Positions 1 to 9,577 of a stretch of 64,000 nt of DNA are shown here, one piece after another. A program made the position numbers and the translations under genes. Under the pieces are notes generated by a model that was given only the letters and a program-made list of their open reading frames with translations, did not search any database and was not told where the DNA came from. The DNA is from Pseudomonas sp. 10-1B (lineage in GTDB: Bacteria; Pseudomonadota; Gammaproteobacteria; Pseudomonadales; Pseudomonadaceae): positions 62,001 through 126,000 of the forward strand of contig NZ_JYKS01000001.1 in the NCBI RefSeq assembly GCF_000935045.1, written 5' to 3'. Numbering within the stretch: the stretch's first letter is position 1; every line of letters starts with the position of its first letter.

Positions 1-1931
1 TCTTCAAGATCCAGGTCGAGCTGCCCGAGGACATTTCCGAGAAGGACCGCCAGGGCATCCTGCGCTCCATCGACCGCTGCACGGTGAAGAAGGTGGTGCA
101 GACCGGCCCCGAGTTCGTGATCGAAGTGGTCGACAACCTCGATGCCGATGCCCAGGGCCTGCTGATGCCGGTGTCGGACAGCACCACCTACATCCCCGGC
201 AAGGACCTGCCGCTGGAGCAGACTATCGCCAACATGTCCGGCATCCTCGCCGGGCTGGGGATGAAGATCGAGATCGCTTCGTGGCGCAACATCGTGCCTA
301 ACGTTTGGTCGCTGCACGTGCGCGACGCCCAGTCGCCGATGTGCTTCACCAACGGCAAGGGCGCGACCAAGGAGGCCGCGCTGGCCTCCGCACTGGGCGA
401 GTTCATCGAGCGCCTGAACTGCAACTTCTTCTACAACGACCAGTTCTGGGGCGAGGACCTGGCCAACGCGCCGTTCGTGCATTACCCGAACGAGCAGTGG
501 TTCAAGCCTGGCCCACGGGATGCACTGCCGGCCGAGATCCTCGACGAGCACTGCCTGGCAATCTACAACCCGGACGGCGAGCTGCGTGGCTCGCATCTGT
601 ACGACACCAATTCGGGCAATACCGCCCGCGGCATCTGCTCGCTACCGTTCGTGCGCCAGTCGGATCAGCAGGTGGTGTACTTCCCGTCCAACCTGATCGA
701 GAACCTGTTCCTCAGCAACGGCATGAGCGCTGGCAACACCCTGGCCGAAGCGCAGGTGCAGTGCCTGTCGGAAATCTTCGAGCGGGCCGTGAAGCGCGAG
801 ATCCTGGAAGGCGAGCTGTGCCTGCCGGACGTGCCGCAGGAGGTGCTGGCCAAGTACCCGGCCATCGTCGCTGGCATCCAGGGCCTGGAAGAGCAGGGCT
901 TCCCGGTGCTGGTCAAGGATGCCTCGCTGGGTGGCGAGTTCCCGGTCATGTGCGTGACCTTGATGAACCCGCGTACCGGCGGTGTGTTCGCCTCGTTCGG
1001 CGCACACCCGAGCCTGGAAGTGGCGCTGGAGCGCAGCCTCACCGAACTGTTGCAGGGCCGCAGCTTCGAAGGCTTGAACGACCTGCCGCAGCCAACCTTC
1101 GAAAGCCACGCGCTGACCGAGCCGAACAACTTCGTCGAGCACTTCATCGACTCCAGCGGTGTGGTGTCGTGGCGCTTCTTCAGCGCCAAGGCCGACTTCG
1201 AGTTCGTCGAGTGGGACTTCTCCGGCCACGGCGAGGACTCCAACGTGCAGGAGGCCGAGACCTTGTTCGGCATTCTCGAAGACCTGGGTAAGGAAGTGTA
1301 CATGGCGGTGTACGACAACCTCGGCGCCACCGCCTGCCGCATCCTGGTGCCGGGCTACTCGGAAATCTACCCGGTCGAGGACCTGATCTGGGACAACACC
1401 AACCGCGCCTTGGCGTTCCGCGCCGACATCCTCAACCTGCACAGCCTCGACAGCCGCTCGCTGAAGCTGCTGCTCAAGCGCCTGGACAACTGCGATGTCG
1501 ATGACTACACCACCATCACCACATTGATCGGCGTCGAGTTCGACGAGAACACGGTGTGGGGCCAACTGACCATTCTCGAGCTGAAGCTGCTGATCTGCCT
1601 GGCGGTGCAGCGCTTCGAAGATGCCAAGGAGCTGGTCGAGGCATTCCTGCAGTTCAACGACAACACCGTCGAGCGCGGGTTGTTCTACCAGGCGCTGAAC
1701 GTGGTGCTGGAAGTGCAGCTGGATGAGGAACTGGAGCTGGACGACTACGAAGCCAACTTCCGCCGCATGTTCGGTAACGTGCGTATGGACGCGGTGCTGG
1801 GTTCGGTGAACGGCAGCGTGCGCTTCCATGGCCTGACCCCGACCAGCATGAAGCTCGAAGGCCTCGACCGCCACCTGCGCCTGATCGATAGCTACAAGAA
1901 GCTGCACGCGGCCCGGGCCAAGTTCGCCTGA
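1..1931 (+). CDS. OsmC domain / YcaO domain protein (5' end cut off)
   Basis: The reading frame is open from the first bases of the window, so the true start lies upstream; the GTG at 84 is only an internal codon. The first ~30 visible residues (through DRCTVKK) look like the end of an OsmC-type domain. The rest is a YcaO domain with the usual motifs, including GKGATKEAALASALGEFIER and AEAQVQCLSEIFERAVK, which form the ATP and Mg binding site. YcaO proteins activate amide backbones with ATP. The E. coli member is a poorly understood accessory factor of RimO-dependent ribosomal protein S12 methylthiolation. Combined OsmC-YcaO proteins of about 730 residues are usual in pseudomonads, so roughly 100 residues are probably missing. 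No peptide substrate or cyclodehydratase partner is seen nearby. Confidence 0.85.
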   Translation, partial: FKIQVELPEDISEKDRQGILRSIDRCTVKKVVQTGPEFVIEVVDNLDADAQGLLMPVSDSTTYIPGKDLPLEQTIANMSGILAGLGMKIEIASWRNIVPNVWSLHVRDAQSPMCFTNGKGATKEAALASALGEFIERLNCNFFYNDQFWGEDLANAPFVHYPNEQWFKPGPRDALPAEILDEHCLAIYNPDGELRGSHLYDTNSGNTARGICSLPFVRQSDQQVVYFPSNLIENLFLSNGMSAGNTLAEAQVQCLSEIFERAVKREILEGELCLPDVPQEVLAKYPAIVAGIQGLEEQGFPVLVKDASLGGEFPVMCVTLMNPRTGGVFASFGAHPSLEVALERSLTELLQGRSFEGLNDLPQPTFESHALTEPNNFVEHFIDSSGVVSWRFFSAKADFEFVEWDFSGHGEDSNVQEAETLFGILEDLGKEVYMAVYDNLGATACRILVPGYSEIYPVEDLIWDNTNRALAFRADILNLHSLDSRSLKLLLKRLDNCDVDDYTTITTLIGVEFDENTVWGQLTILELKLLICLAVQRFEDAKELVEAFLQFNDNTVERGLFYQALNVVLEVQLDEELELDDYEANFRRMFGNVRMDAVLGSVNGSVRFHGLTPTSMKLEGLDRHLRLIDSYKKLHAARAKFA

Positions 1932-1967
1932 TAGCTGCTGCGCCCGAGCGTTGTCTTCTGGCTGTTC

Positions 1968-2065
1968 CGGCCACATCGCCGGCAAGCCAGCTCCCACAGG
2001 TTGGACTGCACAAATCTCAAGAGCAGTGCAGCACTTGTGGGAGCCGGCTTGCCGGCGATGAGGCC
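1968..2065. repeat. REP pair (inverted)
   Basis: Two REP units in opposite orientation (core GCCGGCAAGCCAGCTCCCAC, then its near-complement GTGGGAGCCGGCTTGCCGGC), about 40 bases apart. It lies between the convergent YcaO gene and DUF6708 gene and could fold into a long hairpin that protects or ends transcripts. Confidence 0.85.
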
Positions 2066-2188
2066 AGCAGCCTTCATATAGCGCTTTAGTCTTGGTTATA
2101 TCCTCAGTTTATCTTTTCGCTTCACGTGGCAAGCGAGTAGTTTTTTGCACCCATCCCTGGAGTCCATGGCGCGTTCACCGCCACATGA

Positions 2189-3067
2189 TTATTCGGGGTT
2201 GGCAGGCGCGCCTTCGAATGCCTCCATCGGTGGTGGTGCTGCACGGACATTGAAAAGTTTGCAGATGAAGTACCAACAGATGGCGACGGTCAGGTTGTAA
2301 GGGAACAGCACGGCCCAGAACGGCAGTTGCCAGTTCTTCTTGCCCTGCATTTCACCGGGCTCGCCGGTTCGCCACGGGGCGTAGTGGCGCCAGGCTTCTG
2401 CCGGGGTCAGGCAGATGGCGTGCAGTGGCTTGTGCCACCAGTTGGGTTCGCCGGGCGGGGGGAGTTTGTCCGGGCCGTGGTCCATGAAGTGGCGGAGGTA
2501 TTCCCAGACTTCGGCGACGTATTGGATGTCGGACTCGGTGGGTTCGTTACTGTCGACCCACAGGCAGTCTTTCTGATGGAGGCTGCCATCCTCCCGGCGA
2601 GGAGCGAAGGCCAGAGCGTAGCTGGTACTGAAGGATGAACCGCCGAATTCGGTGCGTTTGAATAGGCCGCCTCGGATGTTGTTCCATTCAAAGGTTATGA
2701 GTTTCCTGAAACGCTTATAGTGGATCTTTTTTGTATTTCTATTTAAGTAGATATTTGACAGGTTTTTTATGAAAAGTATTCTGTAGGCTAGGAATGGTGT
2801 GAAAATTAAAGGTAACGATATTAGTATCGCGATAAAAGTGTTGCCGCCATCGATTGAGTAGTCTATCGAGCTGTCAAAAAGATTGTAGTAAGAAAATATG
2901 CATGTGAACAAGAACATTGCTGTGTAGATCTTTCCCATGAATACCGAGTCGGACACCCACGGGTTTCGTAAGCATAGATTTGAATCGGTTTTGTGAACAA
3001 GCTGGCCAGTAATGTTGGGCTGGGCACCAGATTCATGAAAGGGCTTGAAAAGCCAAATGGTTGCCAT
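2189..3067 (-). CDS. DUF6708-type membrane protein, probable immunity protein of the VasX-like effector
   Basis: 292 residues with two hydrophobic segments near residues 45-65 and 75-100 and another near 245-270 (PFWAVLFPYNLTVAICWYF). I recognise it as DUF6708-like by its layout and its place directly behind a VasX-type effector. It starts 5 bases after the effector stop codon, so the two are translated as a unit. Pore-forming T6SS toxins are normally paired with a membrane-bound immunity protein, which is my inference for this gene. The 5' half (about 2640-3060) is AT-rich, while the 3' half has ordinary Pseudomonas GC content, so the gene itself may be a mosaic. A function as an effector helper cannot be excluded. 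Confidence 0.65.
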   Translation of the reverse strand: MATIWLFKPFHESGAQPNITGQLVHKTDSNLCLRNPWVSDSVFMGKIYTAMFLFTCIFSYYNLFDSSIDYSIDGGNTFIAILISLPLIFTPFLAYRILFIKNLSNIYLNRNTKKIHYKRFRKLITFEWNNIRGGLFKRTEFGGSSFSTSYALAFAPRREDGSLHQKDCLWVDSNEPTESDIQYVAEVWEYLRHFMDHGPDKLPPPGEPNWWHKPLHAICLTPAEAWRHYAPWRTGEPGEMQGKKNWQLPFWAVLFPYNLTVAICWYFICKLFNVRAAPPPMEAFEGAPANPE

Positions 3068-3071
3068 ATGC

Positions 3072-6062
3072 TTAGCGTTCCAGATGAATAACGGCAGTGG
3101 AAGGGGTGTCGTTAGTTAGCCCCTGATGAACAATGTAGTTAATTTTCAGTGTGGTTGGTCTGATTTGCTTGGCGGCGGCCTTGAAATGAAGCACTAACCC
3201 TGCTGGAACAATGTGGCAGTCTGGGTTTGTGGGAAGGCTTGTAAACGAACCGTCAAGGTTTTTTTTGGTTAAGCTGGCTGACCACTCGCTCTGCCCAATT
3301 ATAAATTGTGGTAAAAGTATGGTGAATTCTACTATTGGATCTTTAGCAATGACTTGGCTGTGGATAATGGTGGCCCAGTCAGGTGTTGGCCACTCGTTGT
3401 TTGTTTGCCATTGGGTCGAAAGATTACCGAGGCCAAGTCGTTCCGAATCAGCTGAAGTAAGCTTGATCGGAGAAAATGATTCAATATTCCATGTGTTAAT
3501 TTCTTCCTGTAAATGACGAAAGGCTGGAAGTTTTTTGTCGAAGTCGAGCTTGATGTTTGTGCGGATTTCTCCATCATTTTCCCTTGTGCCGAAGATGCTT
3601 CTGCTGGCCCATAATTCTAAAGGAGAGTGGATTCGCTCATGGACCTTGGAGTGGATATAAAGACCGCCTGCTAATAAAATGGCGCCAGTCAGAACGATAC
3701 CTGCTGCTGCCCATCCTGCGAAAGGAATGAAGACTGTCGTGCCAGCGATTGCGAGACTTCCTTCTAAAACAAGAACGGAGCCTGCAGCAGTTATTACACC
3801 GGCAGTCGCCGTATATAGGCCCGCGGTGCTGTTGCCGTTCTGCCATTGCCGTATTGCCTTAAAGCCATCTGAAAATAGCCCTAGCATTATCGCTGGATAG
3901 CCAGATGCACGCGCGTAAAGATTACTGCTTAAGAATTTTATAAACCCGTTGCCAAAAGCCATTCCTGGTGCTGTTGAGCTCAACCTCAGCATGACGGCCT
4001 TTTGCGTTGCGCGCACGCTGACCATAGTTGCTGCCGCCGCACCAATCACCCCAAAAATCGATGAAGCGAACCCCAGGGTGTATTCCGGGGCATCGCTCTG
4101 CTGCAGGCTGTTATAGGCGGTCTTGAGCGAGATCACGTTGAACCACAGCATGCCCGCGTTCAAACCACCGCCAACGCCCGAGGTAAGTAACCCGAGAAAG
4201 CTGGGTTTCACTCGCGCAGTGGTGGTCAGTTCGATCGACACCGCCCGGCTACCCGAAATGCGCAACTCTTTCATCTCTTCCACCTGCGCCATGCCGCTCT
4301 TCAAATACCTCTGTACCTCCTGGCTAAATGGATTGTCCGTGATGGCCTGCTCGGTGATCCGGTAGCGCGCCGCCAGTAGTCCCAGCGCTTTCTCGGCATT
4401 GGCCTCGCGCGCCGCCAACAACACCTGCTGATGCAGGCCATGGCTGGCATCCCAGCGGGTTTGCCCACGCAGGCGTTTGAGTACCACGGTATTGACCGAC
4501 TGGGCGGTAAGGTCGGTGATGCCGGCCATGGCCGGAAAACGGCCGGCCAACCCTTCGATCACGTTGTCGCTGGCACCGAACAAGCTGCCGATCGAGTCGG
4601 CCTTGTCCTTGAACGGATTGAACGGCGCCAGGGCGGTGTACAGCGGGCTGTCATGTTGATCGAGCCACTGTTCGAGGCGTTTGAGTCGCTGATCCTGTTC
4701 TTCGGTACCGGGTGCCGGCTGGCCCATCGGTTGAATCAGCAGCGCCAATGAAATTTCCAGCCCGCGGGCGGAAGCGACTTCATCGCGGTCGTAACAGGCC
4801 AAGGCCGCAGCCAGGCTGTAGGGGTTATCGATATGTTGAGGTTCGGCCGTGCCGAGCCAGGCGTCATGATCGTTGCTGGCTTGCAAGGCCTGGTTGCGCA
4901 GGGCGGCAACGCGACGTCCCAGCTCATCGCGTTCGGTGAGAAAGCGCCGGTACTTGGCGATATCGAGGCGCTGCGCCAGACGTGCGCCGTTGGGGGAGTA
5001 GTCTTCGTGGGTGAGGGCCTGAAAACGTGACTCGGACGGAGACAGGGCGGGACCCCGGCGTTGCATGCCGAGGCGGAGCTCGGCCAGCTCCGGTGAAGGT
5101 GCATCCGCCGGGTACAGGCTTTCCAGCGTCTTGTTCAGCAGCATGGCCACCAGGTTGCGATGGTGGAAGTCGCGGCTTTGCACGCTCAGCTGTTCGGCAT
5201 CCAGCTTGTAGCACGCCGGCACGCGTTCCTGTTCGGGCCCTGGCGCAGGCTTCATGTGCTCCAGCTGCTCGGCGGGTATCAGGTCGCGCAGTTGATGCTG
5301 ATAGGCAGACACCGTCAGGCTCAGGTCCAGGGCCATGCCTTCGGCGTCGGCGAGCGCCACCACTACCGGTACCTTCGGCTGGGTGTAGGGGTAGTGCCGG
5401 CCAATGGCAATGAGGTTGCCGATGGGCAAGGTTTCGCTGATCGGGTCGCTGCTCCAGGTCAGGGGCATGCGCCGCTCGGTGGGCTTGAAATCTTCGACCC
5501 AGGTTTGCAGGGCGTTGACCGGCAAGACATGGGGCTGGGTTGACGGGGCGCGGTTGCCGGCTATCAGCTCGGCCATGTCCAGCTGGCGCATGTGCCGTTT
5601 GCGCAGGGCTGGCGAACCGGTGATGCGAGCGGTCATGGCGTTGGTCCACAGGTGCGGGCTGTAGCCGATCCACACTTCGCTGGCGGTGTCTTGGCAGGTA
5701 TCGGCCCACACCCAGCCCATGGCGCGGCTGGACAGGTAGCGTTCACGCAGGTGGTAGTCTTCCAGCCCTTGGTAAAGCAGCTCTTTGTATAGGCCGGCGC
5801 CGATGTACTCATGGATGACCAGCTTTTCGCCCAAGGTGCCCTTCATGAACACGTAGACATAGCCTGGGCGCAAGGCGCGCAGGGTATAGGCAGAGTGTTG
5901 CAGCGGCCCGAAGCCGTGTTCGAGGTTGAAGCCTGCATCGGCATAGCGGCAGGCGGGCATGTCGCCGGTGCGTGGCACGATGGCATAGCGTATCGGCAGG
6001 ATGGGGATGCGTGCGCTGCAGGCAGGGCCGGAGGTGGCGCTGCTGACGGAGGCATTGCTCAT
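3072..6062 (-). CDS. VasX-like type VI secretion effector (BTH_I2691 family)
   Basis: 996 residues. The N-terminal ~180 residues match the toxin VasX N-terminal region ([13 protein letters not shown], then [14 protein letters not shown]), which is the part linked to T6SS delivery. Residues ~180-600 are mostly helical. Several long hydrophobic stretches follow at about residues 625-800 (for example [20 protein letters not shown] and [18 protein letters not shown]), as expected for a colicin-like pore-forming toxin, and a ~185-residue polar tail ends the protein. The start is supported by GAGCTC-like purines upstream (tail of CTGAGCAAGGAGCTCGC). The coding region is GC-rich from 6062 to about 4100 and clearly AT-richer below that, suggesting an exchanged toxin tail. 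No vgrG, PAAR or structural T6SS gene is in the window, so this is an orphan effector locus. Confidence 0.75.
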   Translation of the reverse strand: MSNASVSSATSGPACSARIPILPIRYAIVPRTGDMPACRYADAGFNLEHGFGPLQHSAYTLRALRPGYVYVFMKGTLGEKLVIHEYIGAGLYKELLYQGLEDYHLRERYLSSRAMGWVWADTCQDTASEVWIGYSPHLWTNAMTARITGSPALRKRHMRQLDMAELIAGNRAPSTQPHVLPVNALQTWVEDFKPTERRMPLTWSSDPISETLPIGNLIAIGRHYPYTQPKVPVVVALADAEGMALDLSLTVSAYQHQLRDLIPAEQLEHMKPAPGPEQERVPACYKLDAEQLSVQSRDFHHRNLVAMLLNKTLESLYPADAPSPELAELRLGMQRRGPALSPSESRFQALTHEDYSPNGARLAQRLDIAKYRRFLTERDELGRRVAALRNQALQASNDHDAWLGTAEPQHIDNPYSLAAALACYDRDEVASARGLEISLALLIQPMGQPAPGTEEQDQRLKRLEQWLDQHDSPLYTALAPFNPFKDKADSIGSLFGASDNVIEGLAGRFPAMAGITDLTAQSVNTVVLKRLRGQTRWDASHGLHQQVLLAAREANAEKALGLLAARYRITEQAITDNPFSQEVQRYLKSGMAQVEEMKELRISGSRAVSIELTTTARVKPSFLGLLTSGVGGGLNAGMLWFNVISLKTAYNSLQQSDAPEYTLGFASSIFGVIGAAAATMVSVRATQKAVMLRLSSTAPGMAFGNGFIKFLSSNLYARASGYPAIMLGLFSDGFKAIRQWQNGNSTAGLYTATAGVITAAGSVLVLEGSLAIAGTTVFIPFAGWAAAGIVLTGAILLAGGLYIHSKVHERIHSPLELWASRSIFGTRENDGEIRTNIKLDFDKKLPAFRHLQEEINTWNIESFSPIKLTSADSERLGLGNLSTQWQTNNEWPTPDWATIIHSQVIAKDPIVEFTILLPQFIIGQSEWSASLTKKNLDGSFTSLPTNPDCHIVPAGLVLHFKAAAKQIRPTTLKINYIVHQGLTNDTPSTAVIHLER

Positions 6063-6426
6063 GCGAGCTCCTTGCTCAGAGAGCAGCCTTTTCGGACCAT
6101 AGGCGCGAAGCGGCCTGCTCCAGTACTGAAAAGACTGAAAAATCGATTGACTGATACTGTTACGGAAGTGCAGACGTTCCGCTTCGGTTAAGTGCTTTGC
6201 GCTGAAATGTTTGTATTGTGGGAAGCCTCTTACTTGATGAAGTAGGAGGATATCTAGTTGTTGAACTTTGAGTGAGAAACAATGCCTCGTCTTTTGCTTT
6301 TGAGTCGAGGCTAAAAGTGTAAGATTTTATTTGGGTGTATTTATGTTTCGCTAGCGCAGATTCGTGCGTGGGAAGTTGGAAGTTACTTGTAGGAATTATC
6401 TTGCTTATAAGGTTGTTTATATACTG
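6063..6426. other. AT-rich gap upstream of the effector gene
   Basis: About 360 bases without a credible gene on either strand. Base composition is markedly AT-rich compared with the flanks (many T and A runs from 6190 to 6425). It should contain the effector promoter, reading leftward, but I cannot name clear -35/-10 boxes. The composition links it to the AT-rich effector tail and immunity gene as a possibly acquired island. Confidence 0.5.
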
Positions 6427-6726
6427 TCAGTTCTTGCACTTGGCCATCACCACTTGGCAAGTCCTTGGCGTGCCCCCCGACCGGCTGGCATAGCGCATGC
6501 AGTTGTCCATCGATTTCTTCCGGGCCAGACTCAGGGTATCGCCCCAGGCCAAGCCACCCTCGCCGGTGGTGGGGACGGCTTTGGCGAAGCAATTGGAGCC
6601 CACTGGAGGTGTGGCGTAGCGGGCCTTGCTGACTTTGCTGGAGCAACCAGCGGTGAGCGCCAGGCTGAGAGCGAGCAGGGTGGCCAGCGTCCAGGAGCCG
6701 TTGGGGCGAAGCGGTTTGCTGCTCAT
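6427..6726 (-). CDS. small predicted lipoprotein, function unknown
   Basis: 99 residues when started at the ATG at 6726, which is preceded by AGAAGGGG at a good distance; an upstream in-frame start at 6774 lacks such a site and puts extra residues before the signal peptide. The N-terminus is a lipoprotein signal peptide ending in a lipobox (LALTAGC), so the mature protein would be lipidated at that cysteine. The short remainder has three further cysteines (NCFAK, NCMRY, TCQ plus KCKN), hinting at disulfides in the periplasm. I do not recognise the family. It stands alone, divergent from the DUF2231 gene. Confidence 0.6.
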   Translation of the reverse strand: MSSKPLRPNGSWTLATLLALSLALTAGCSSKVSKARYATPPVGSNCFAKAVPTTGEGGLAWGDTLSLARKKSMDNCMRYASRSGGTPRTCQVVMAKCKN

Positions 6727-6889
6727 GTGTTCCCCTTCTGCACGGGGCACCCAATGCCTTGCAGGATGTTTCATTCAAGCGAAGCGCTGAACTATCGCGT
6801 CGTCAAGGGGCTCCTTTACTAAGCGCACCCTGCGCGCCTGGTGGCAAAAGCCCATCAGCCCCTGGGTCACTGAATGAAAAGGAGGCACC

Positions 6890-7318
6890 GTGACCGCATC
6901 TGACCAAACCCTCTACCGCTGTACGCCCAGCCCGCTGCACGCCCTGCTGCTCGCCGGCAGCGTGCCGTTGTTCCTTGGTGCGTTGCTGAGCGATATCGCC
7001 TACTACAACAGCTACCAGATCCAGTGGAGCAACTTCGCTGCCTGGCTGATCGCCGGTGCCCTGGTGTTCTGCGGGCTGGCGTTGTTGTTTGCGCTGGCCA
7101 ACCTGATCCGCGCCGAACGCAAGGGCGGGCGCCCTACGCTGTACTTCGTGCTGCTGCTGGTGACCTGGGTACTTGGGCTGATCAATGCCTTCGAGCATGC
7201 CAAGGATGCCTGGGCAGTGATGCCGTCCGGGCTGGTGCTGTCGGTGATCGTGACCGTGCTCGCGGTAATAGCCGCCTGGACCGGTTTGAGCAACCTGCGC
7301 TCGGGAGGTGCGGCATGA
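6890..7318 (+). CDS. DUF2231 family membrane protein
   Basis: 142 residues with four membrane segments (about 18-36, 45-70, 80-100, 112-132), matching the DUF2231 layout, including an early HALLLAGSVPLFLGAL stretch. GTG start, preceded by AAAGGAGGC. It overlaps the next gene by ATGA, so the two are translationally coupled. DUF2231 proteins often sit beside redox or haem/PQQ proteins, and here it may anchor or serve electron transfer for the sugar dehydrogenase that follows; that link is inference. Confidence 0.75.
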   Translation: MTASDQTLYRCTPSPLHALLLAGSVPLFLGALLSDIAYYNSYQIQWSNFAAWLIAGALVFCGLALLFALANLIRAERKGGRPTLYFVLLLVTWVLGLINAFEHAKDAWAVMPSGLVLSVIVTVLAVIAAWTGLSNLRSGGAA

Positions 7319-8607
7319 AGCCTTTGCATGCATTGAGCCTGTTGAGCATGGCGCTGTTGCTGGGTGCCTGTGGTGGCGACGGCGAGCCGACCCAGAGCCA
7401 TGGCCCCGACCCGAAATTGCCCGAGCCGCAGCGTAGCTTGTTGCCGAGCATGAAGATTGCCCAGCCGGCTGCCTGGGAGGACCAGAAACCCACTGTGCCA
7501 GAGGGCTTCAGCGTCACTGCTATCGCCACTGGCCTGAAGATTCCGCGGCAGAGCCTGGTGCTGCCCAATGGCGACATTCTGGTGGCCGAGGGCAGGGGTG
7601 GCAGCGCGGCCAAGCTCAAGCCCAAGGATGTGATCGCCAGCCAGATCAAGGCCAAGGGCAACACCCAGGTCAAGGGCGGCAACCGCCTGACTCTGCTGCG
7701 CGATGCCGACGGCGATGGTACCTACGAGGTGCAGACGGTGTTCGCGGAAAACCTCAATGCGCCCTATGGCCTGGCCTTTGCCAACGGCAAGTTGTATGTG
7801 GCCAATCAGGATGCGCTGGTGCGCTTCGACTACAAAGAAGGGCAGACCCAGGCCGACGGCCCGCCAACCAAAGTCACCGACCTGCCGGCCGAGATCAACC
7901 ACCACTGGACCAAGGCGCTGACGGCCAGCACGGATGGGCGCTACCTGTATGTGGGCATCGGCTCCAACAGCAATATCACCGAGCGTGGCCTGGAGGTGGA
8001 GATCGACCGGGCCATGGTCTGGCAGGTCGATGCCGAAACCGGCGCGCACCGGCCCTATGCCACCGGCTTGCGCAACCCGACGGCGCTGGCGATCCAGCCG
8101 CAGACCGGGCAGTTGTGGGCGGTGGTCAACGAGCGTGATGAACTGGGCCCCGATCTGGTGCCGGACTACCTCACCTCGGTGCGTGAAGGCGAGTTCTACG
8201 GCTGGCCTTACAGCTATTGGGGGCAGAACGTGGATGAGCGGGTCCGCCCGCAAAATCCTGCCAAGGTCGCGGCGGCGATCAAGCCGGACTACAGCCTGGG
8301 CTCGCATGTGGCTGCGCTGGGCGTGAGCTTTTCGCTCCCGGCGATGGGCGAGCGTTTCGCTGACGGTGTGTTCGTGGGCGAGCACGGTAGCTGGAACCGC
8401 CCTAATCCCGTGGGCTACAAGGTGATCTTCGTGCCGTTCAGCAATGGCAAGCCGGCCGGGGAACCGATCGACTTCGCCACAGGCTTTCGCGGTGAAGATG
8501 GCAAGACCCGCGGGCGGCCGGTGGGGGTGACGGTGGACCCGCGCGGGGCGTTGATCATTGCCGACGACCTGGCGAATACGGTGTGGCGGGTGACGCGTAA
8601 CCGCTGA
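7315..8607 (+). CDS. PQQ-type sugar (sorbosone/glucose) dehydrogenase lipoprotein
   Basis: 430 residues from the ATG at 7315, which overlaps the upstream stop codon. The N-terminus is a lipoprotein signal (LLSMALLLGACGG). The body is a six-bladed beta-propeller of the soluble glucose dehydrogenase / sorbosone dehydrogenase family: LPNGDILVAEGRGG, a RDADGDGTYE calcium-like loop, YGLAFANGKLYVANQDALVRF, LRNPTALAIQPQTGQLWAVV, NERDELGPDLVPDYL and VFVGEHGSWNRPNPVGYKV. Members oxidise sugars or alcohols in the periplasm with PQQ. The substrate is not evident. Reading frames that extend further upstream (to 7024) overlap DUF2231 and are not used. Confidence 0.82.
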   Translation: MKPLHALSLLSMALLLGACGGDGEPTQSHGPDPKLPEPQRSLLPSMKIAQPAAWEDQKPTVPEGFSVTAIATGLKIPRQSLVLPNGDILVAEGRGGSAAKLKPKDVIASQIKAKGNTQVKGGNRLTLLRDADGDGTYEVQTVFAENLNAPYGLAFANGKLYVANQDALVRFDYKEGQTQADGPPTKVTDLPAEINHHWTKALTASTDGRYLYVGIGSNSNITERGLEVEIDRAMVWQVDAETGAHRPYATGLRNPTALAIQPQTGQLWAVVNERDELGPDLVPDYLTSVREGEFYGWPYSYWGQNVDERVRPQNPAKVAAAIKPDYSLGSHVAALGVSFSLPAMGERFADGVFVGEHGSWNRPNPVGYKVIFVPFSNGKPAGEPIDFATGFRGEDGKTRGRPVGVTVDPRGALIIADDLANTVWRVTRNR

Positions 8608-8804
8608 GCCATTGCCTTGCGCAAATCTAACTGGTTTGCGCACCCCCTGTGGGACTGCGCAGGCTTCAGGGGCCGCGCAGTGTCCCTGAGGCCGCGGATG
8701 GGCGCATGGGGTGGGTACCAGCAAAACGGCAGGTACGGACTATGCTTGTCGGCGCATGAACATTTTGCGCACCTACTTGGTCTTGATCACATGGAAGCAG
8801 GCCT

Positions 8805-9386
8805 ATGAAACCGATTCGTTCTCTCGCTCGTGCTGTAGCCCTTGCCACGCTGGCCTCTGCTGCCAGCCTCATGGCGCAGGCTGCCGATATTCCCATCGGC
8901 AGCGAGGCGCTGGAAAGCCATGTCACCACTCAGGTGACGGCCATTGACCTGGCCAACCGCCAGGTCACCGTGAAAGGCCCGGATGACAAGAAGGACGTGA
9001 CCTTCCAGCTCACGGAGAAGGCCAAGGCGCTGCCTAACCTGAAGGTGGGTGACCAGGTCGACATCTATGTGACCCGAGCGGTGGCCTATGTGCTCAATAC
9101 GGATGTGGGCGGGGCGCCGAAGGCAAGTGAAGAGTCCGGAACCATCCGCGCCACCGCCGACAACCCTAACCCGGGCGGCGAGGCGTTCCGCCAGGTCAGG
9201 GTTACATCGCAGATCAAGAAGATCGACCTTAAGCAGCATGAAGTGAGCCTGCTGCCGCCAGAAGGCAAGCTGCAGGTTGTCAAGGTCGAGAACCCTGAGC
9301 TGCAGGAGCGTATGAAGAACCTCAAGATCGGCCAGACGGTCGATGCGATCTACACCGAAGTGCTGCGCGTGGAAACCTCGCGCTGA
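8805..9386 (+). CDS. periplasmic protein with two copies of a small beta domain
   Basis: 193 residues with a Sec signal peptide (cleavage after LMAQA, near residue 27). The mature part holds two related segments: residues ~39-90 (VTTQVTAIDLANRQVTVKGP ... LKVGDQVDIYVTRAV) and ~130-188 (VRVTSQIKKIDLKQHEVSLL ... LKIGQTVDAIYTEVL). Both follow the same pattern: a strand with an ID-L-x-x-x-x-V turn, an acidic/basic middle and a KxGxxVD-Y/I end. This resembles small OB-like or CusF-like domains, but I see no clear metal ligand set. Function unknown. It is monocistronic. Confidence 0.7.
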   Translation: MKPIRSLARAVALATLASAASLMAQAADIPIGSEALESHVTTQVTAIDLANRQVTVKGPDDKKDVTFQLTEKAKALPNLKVGDQVDIYVTRAVAYVLNTDVGGAPKASEESGTIRATADNPNPGGEAFRQVRVTSQIKKIDLKQHEVSLLPPEGKLQVVKVENPELQERMKNLKIGQTVDAIYTEVLRVETSR

Positions 9387-9577
9387 CCTTGGGCGCTGCC
9401 GACCTCGGGGGGCTCTCGGGGTCGTATGCGGGGCTAGGCGTCGATCAGGGCTTGGGCTGGATGAAAGGCCCGTTCGAACATGCATGCTACGAATAGATGG
9501 CATGCGGAGTTTTGATTTCCATCAGTACGGCGGATTACGCATCATGGTGCCCATCGAGACGGTGGATGAGGGCAACC

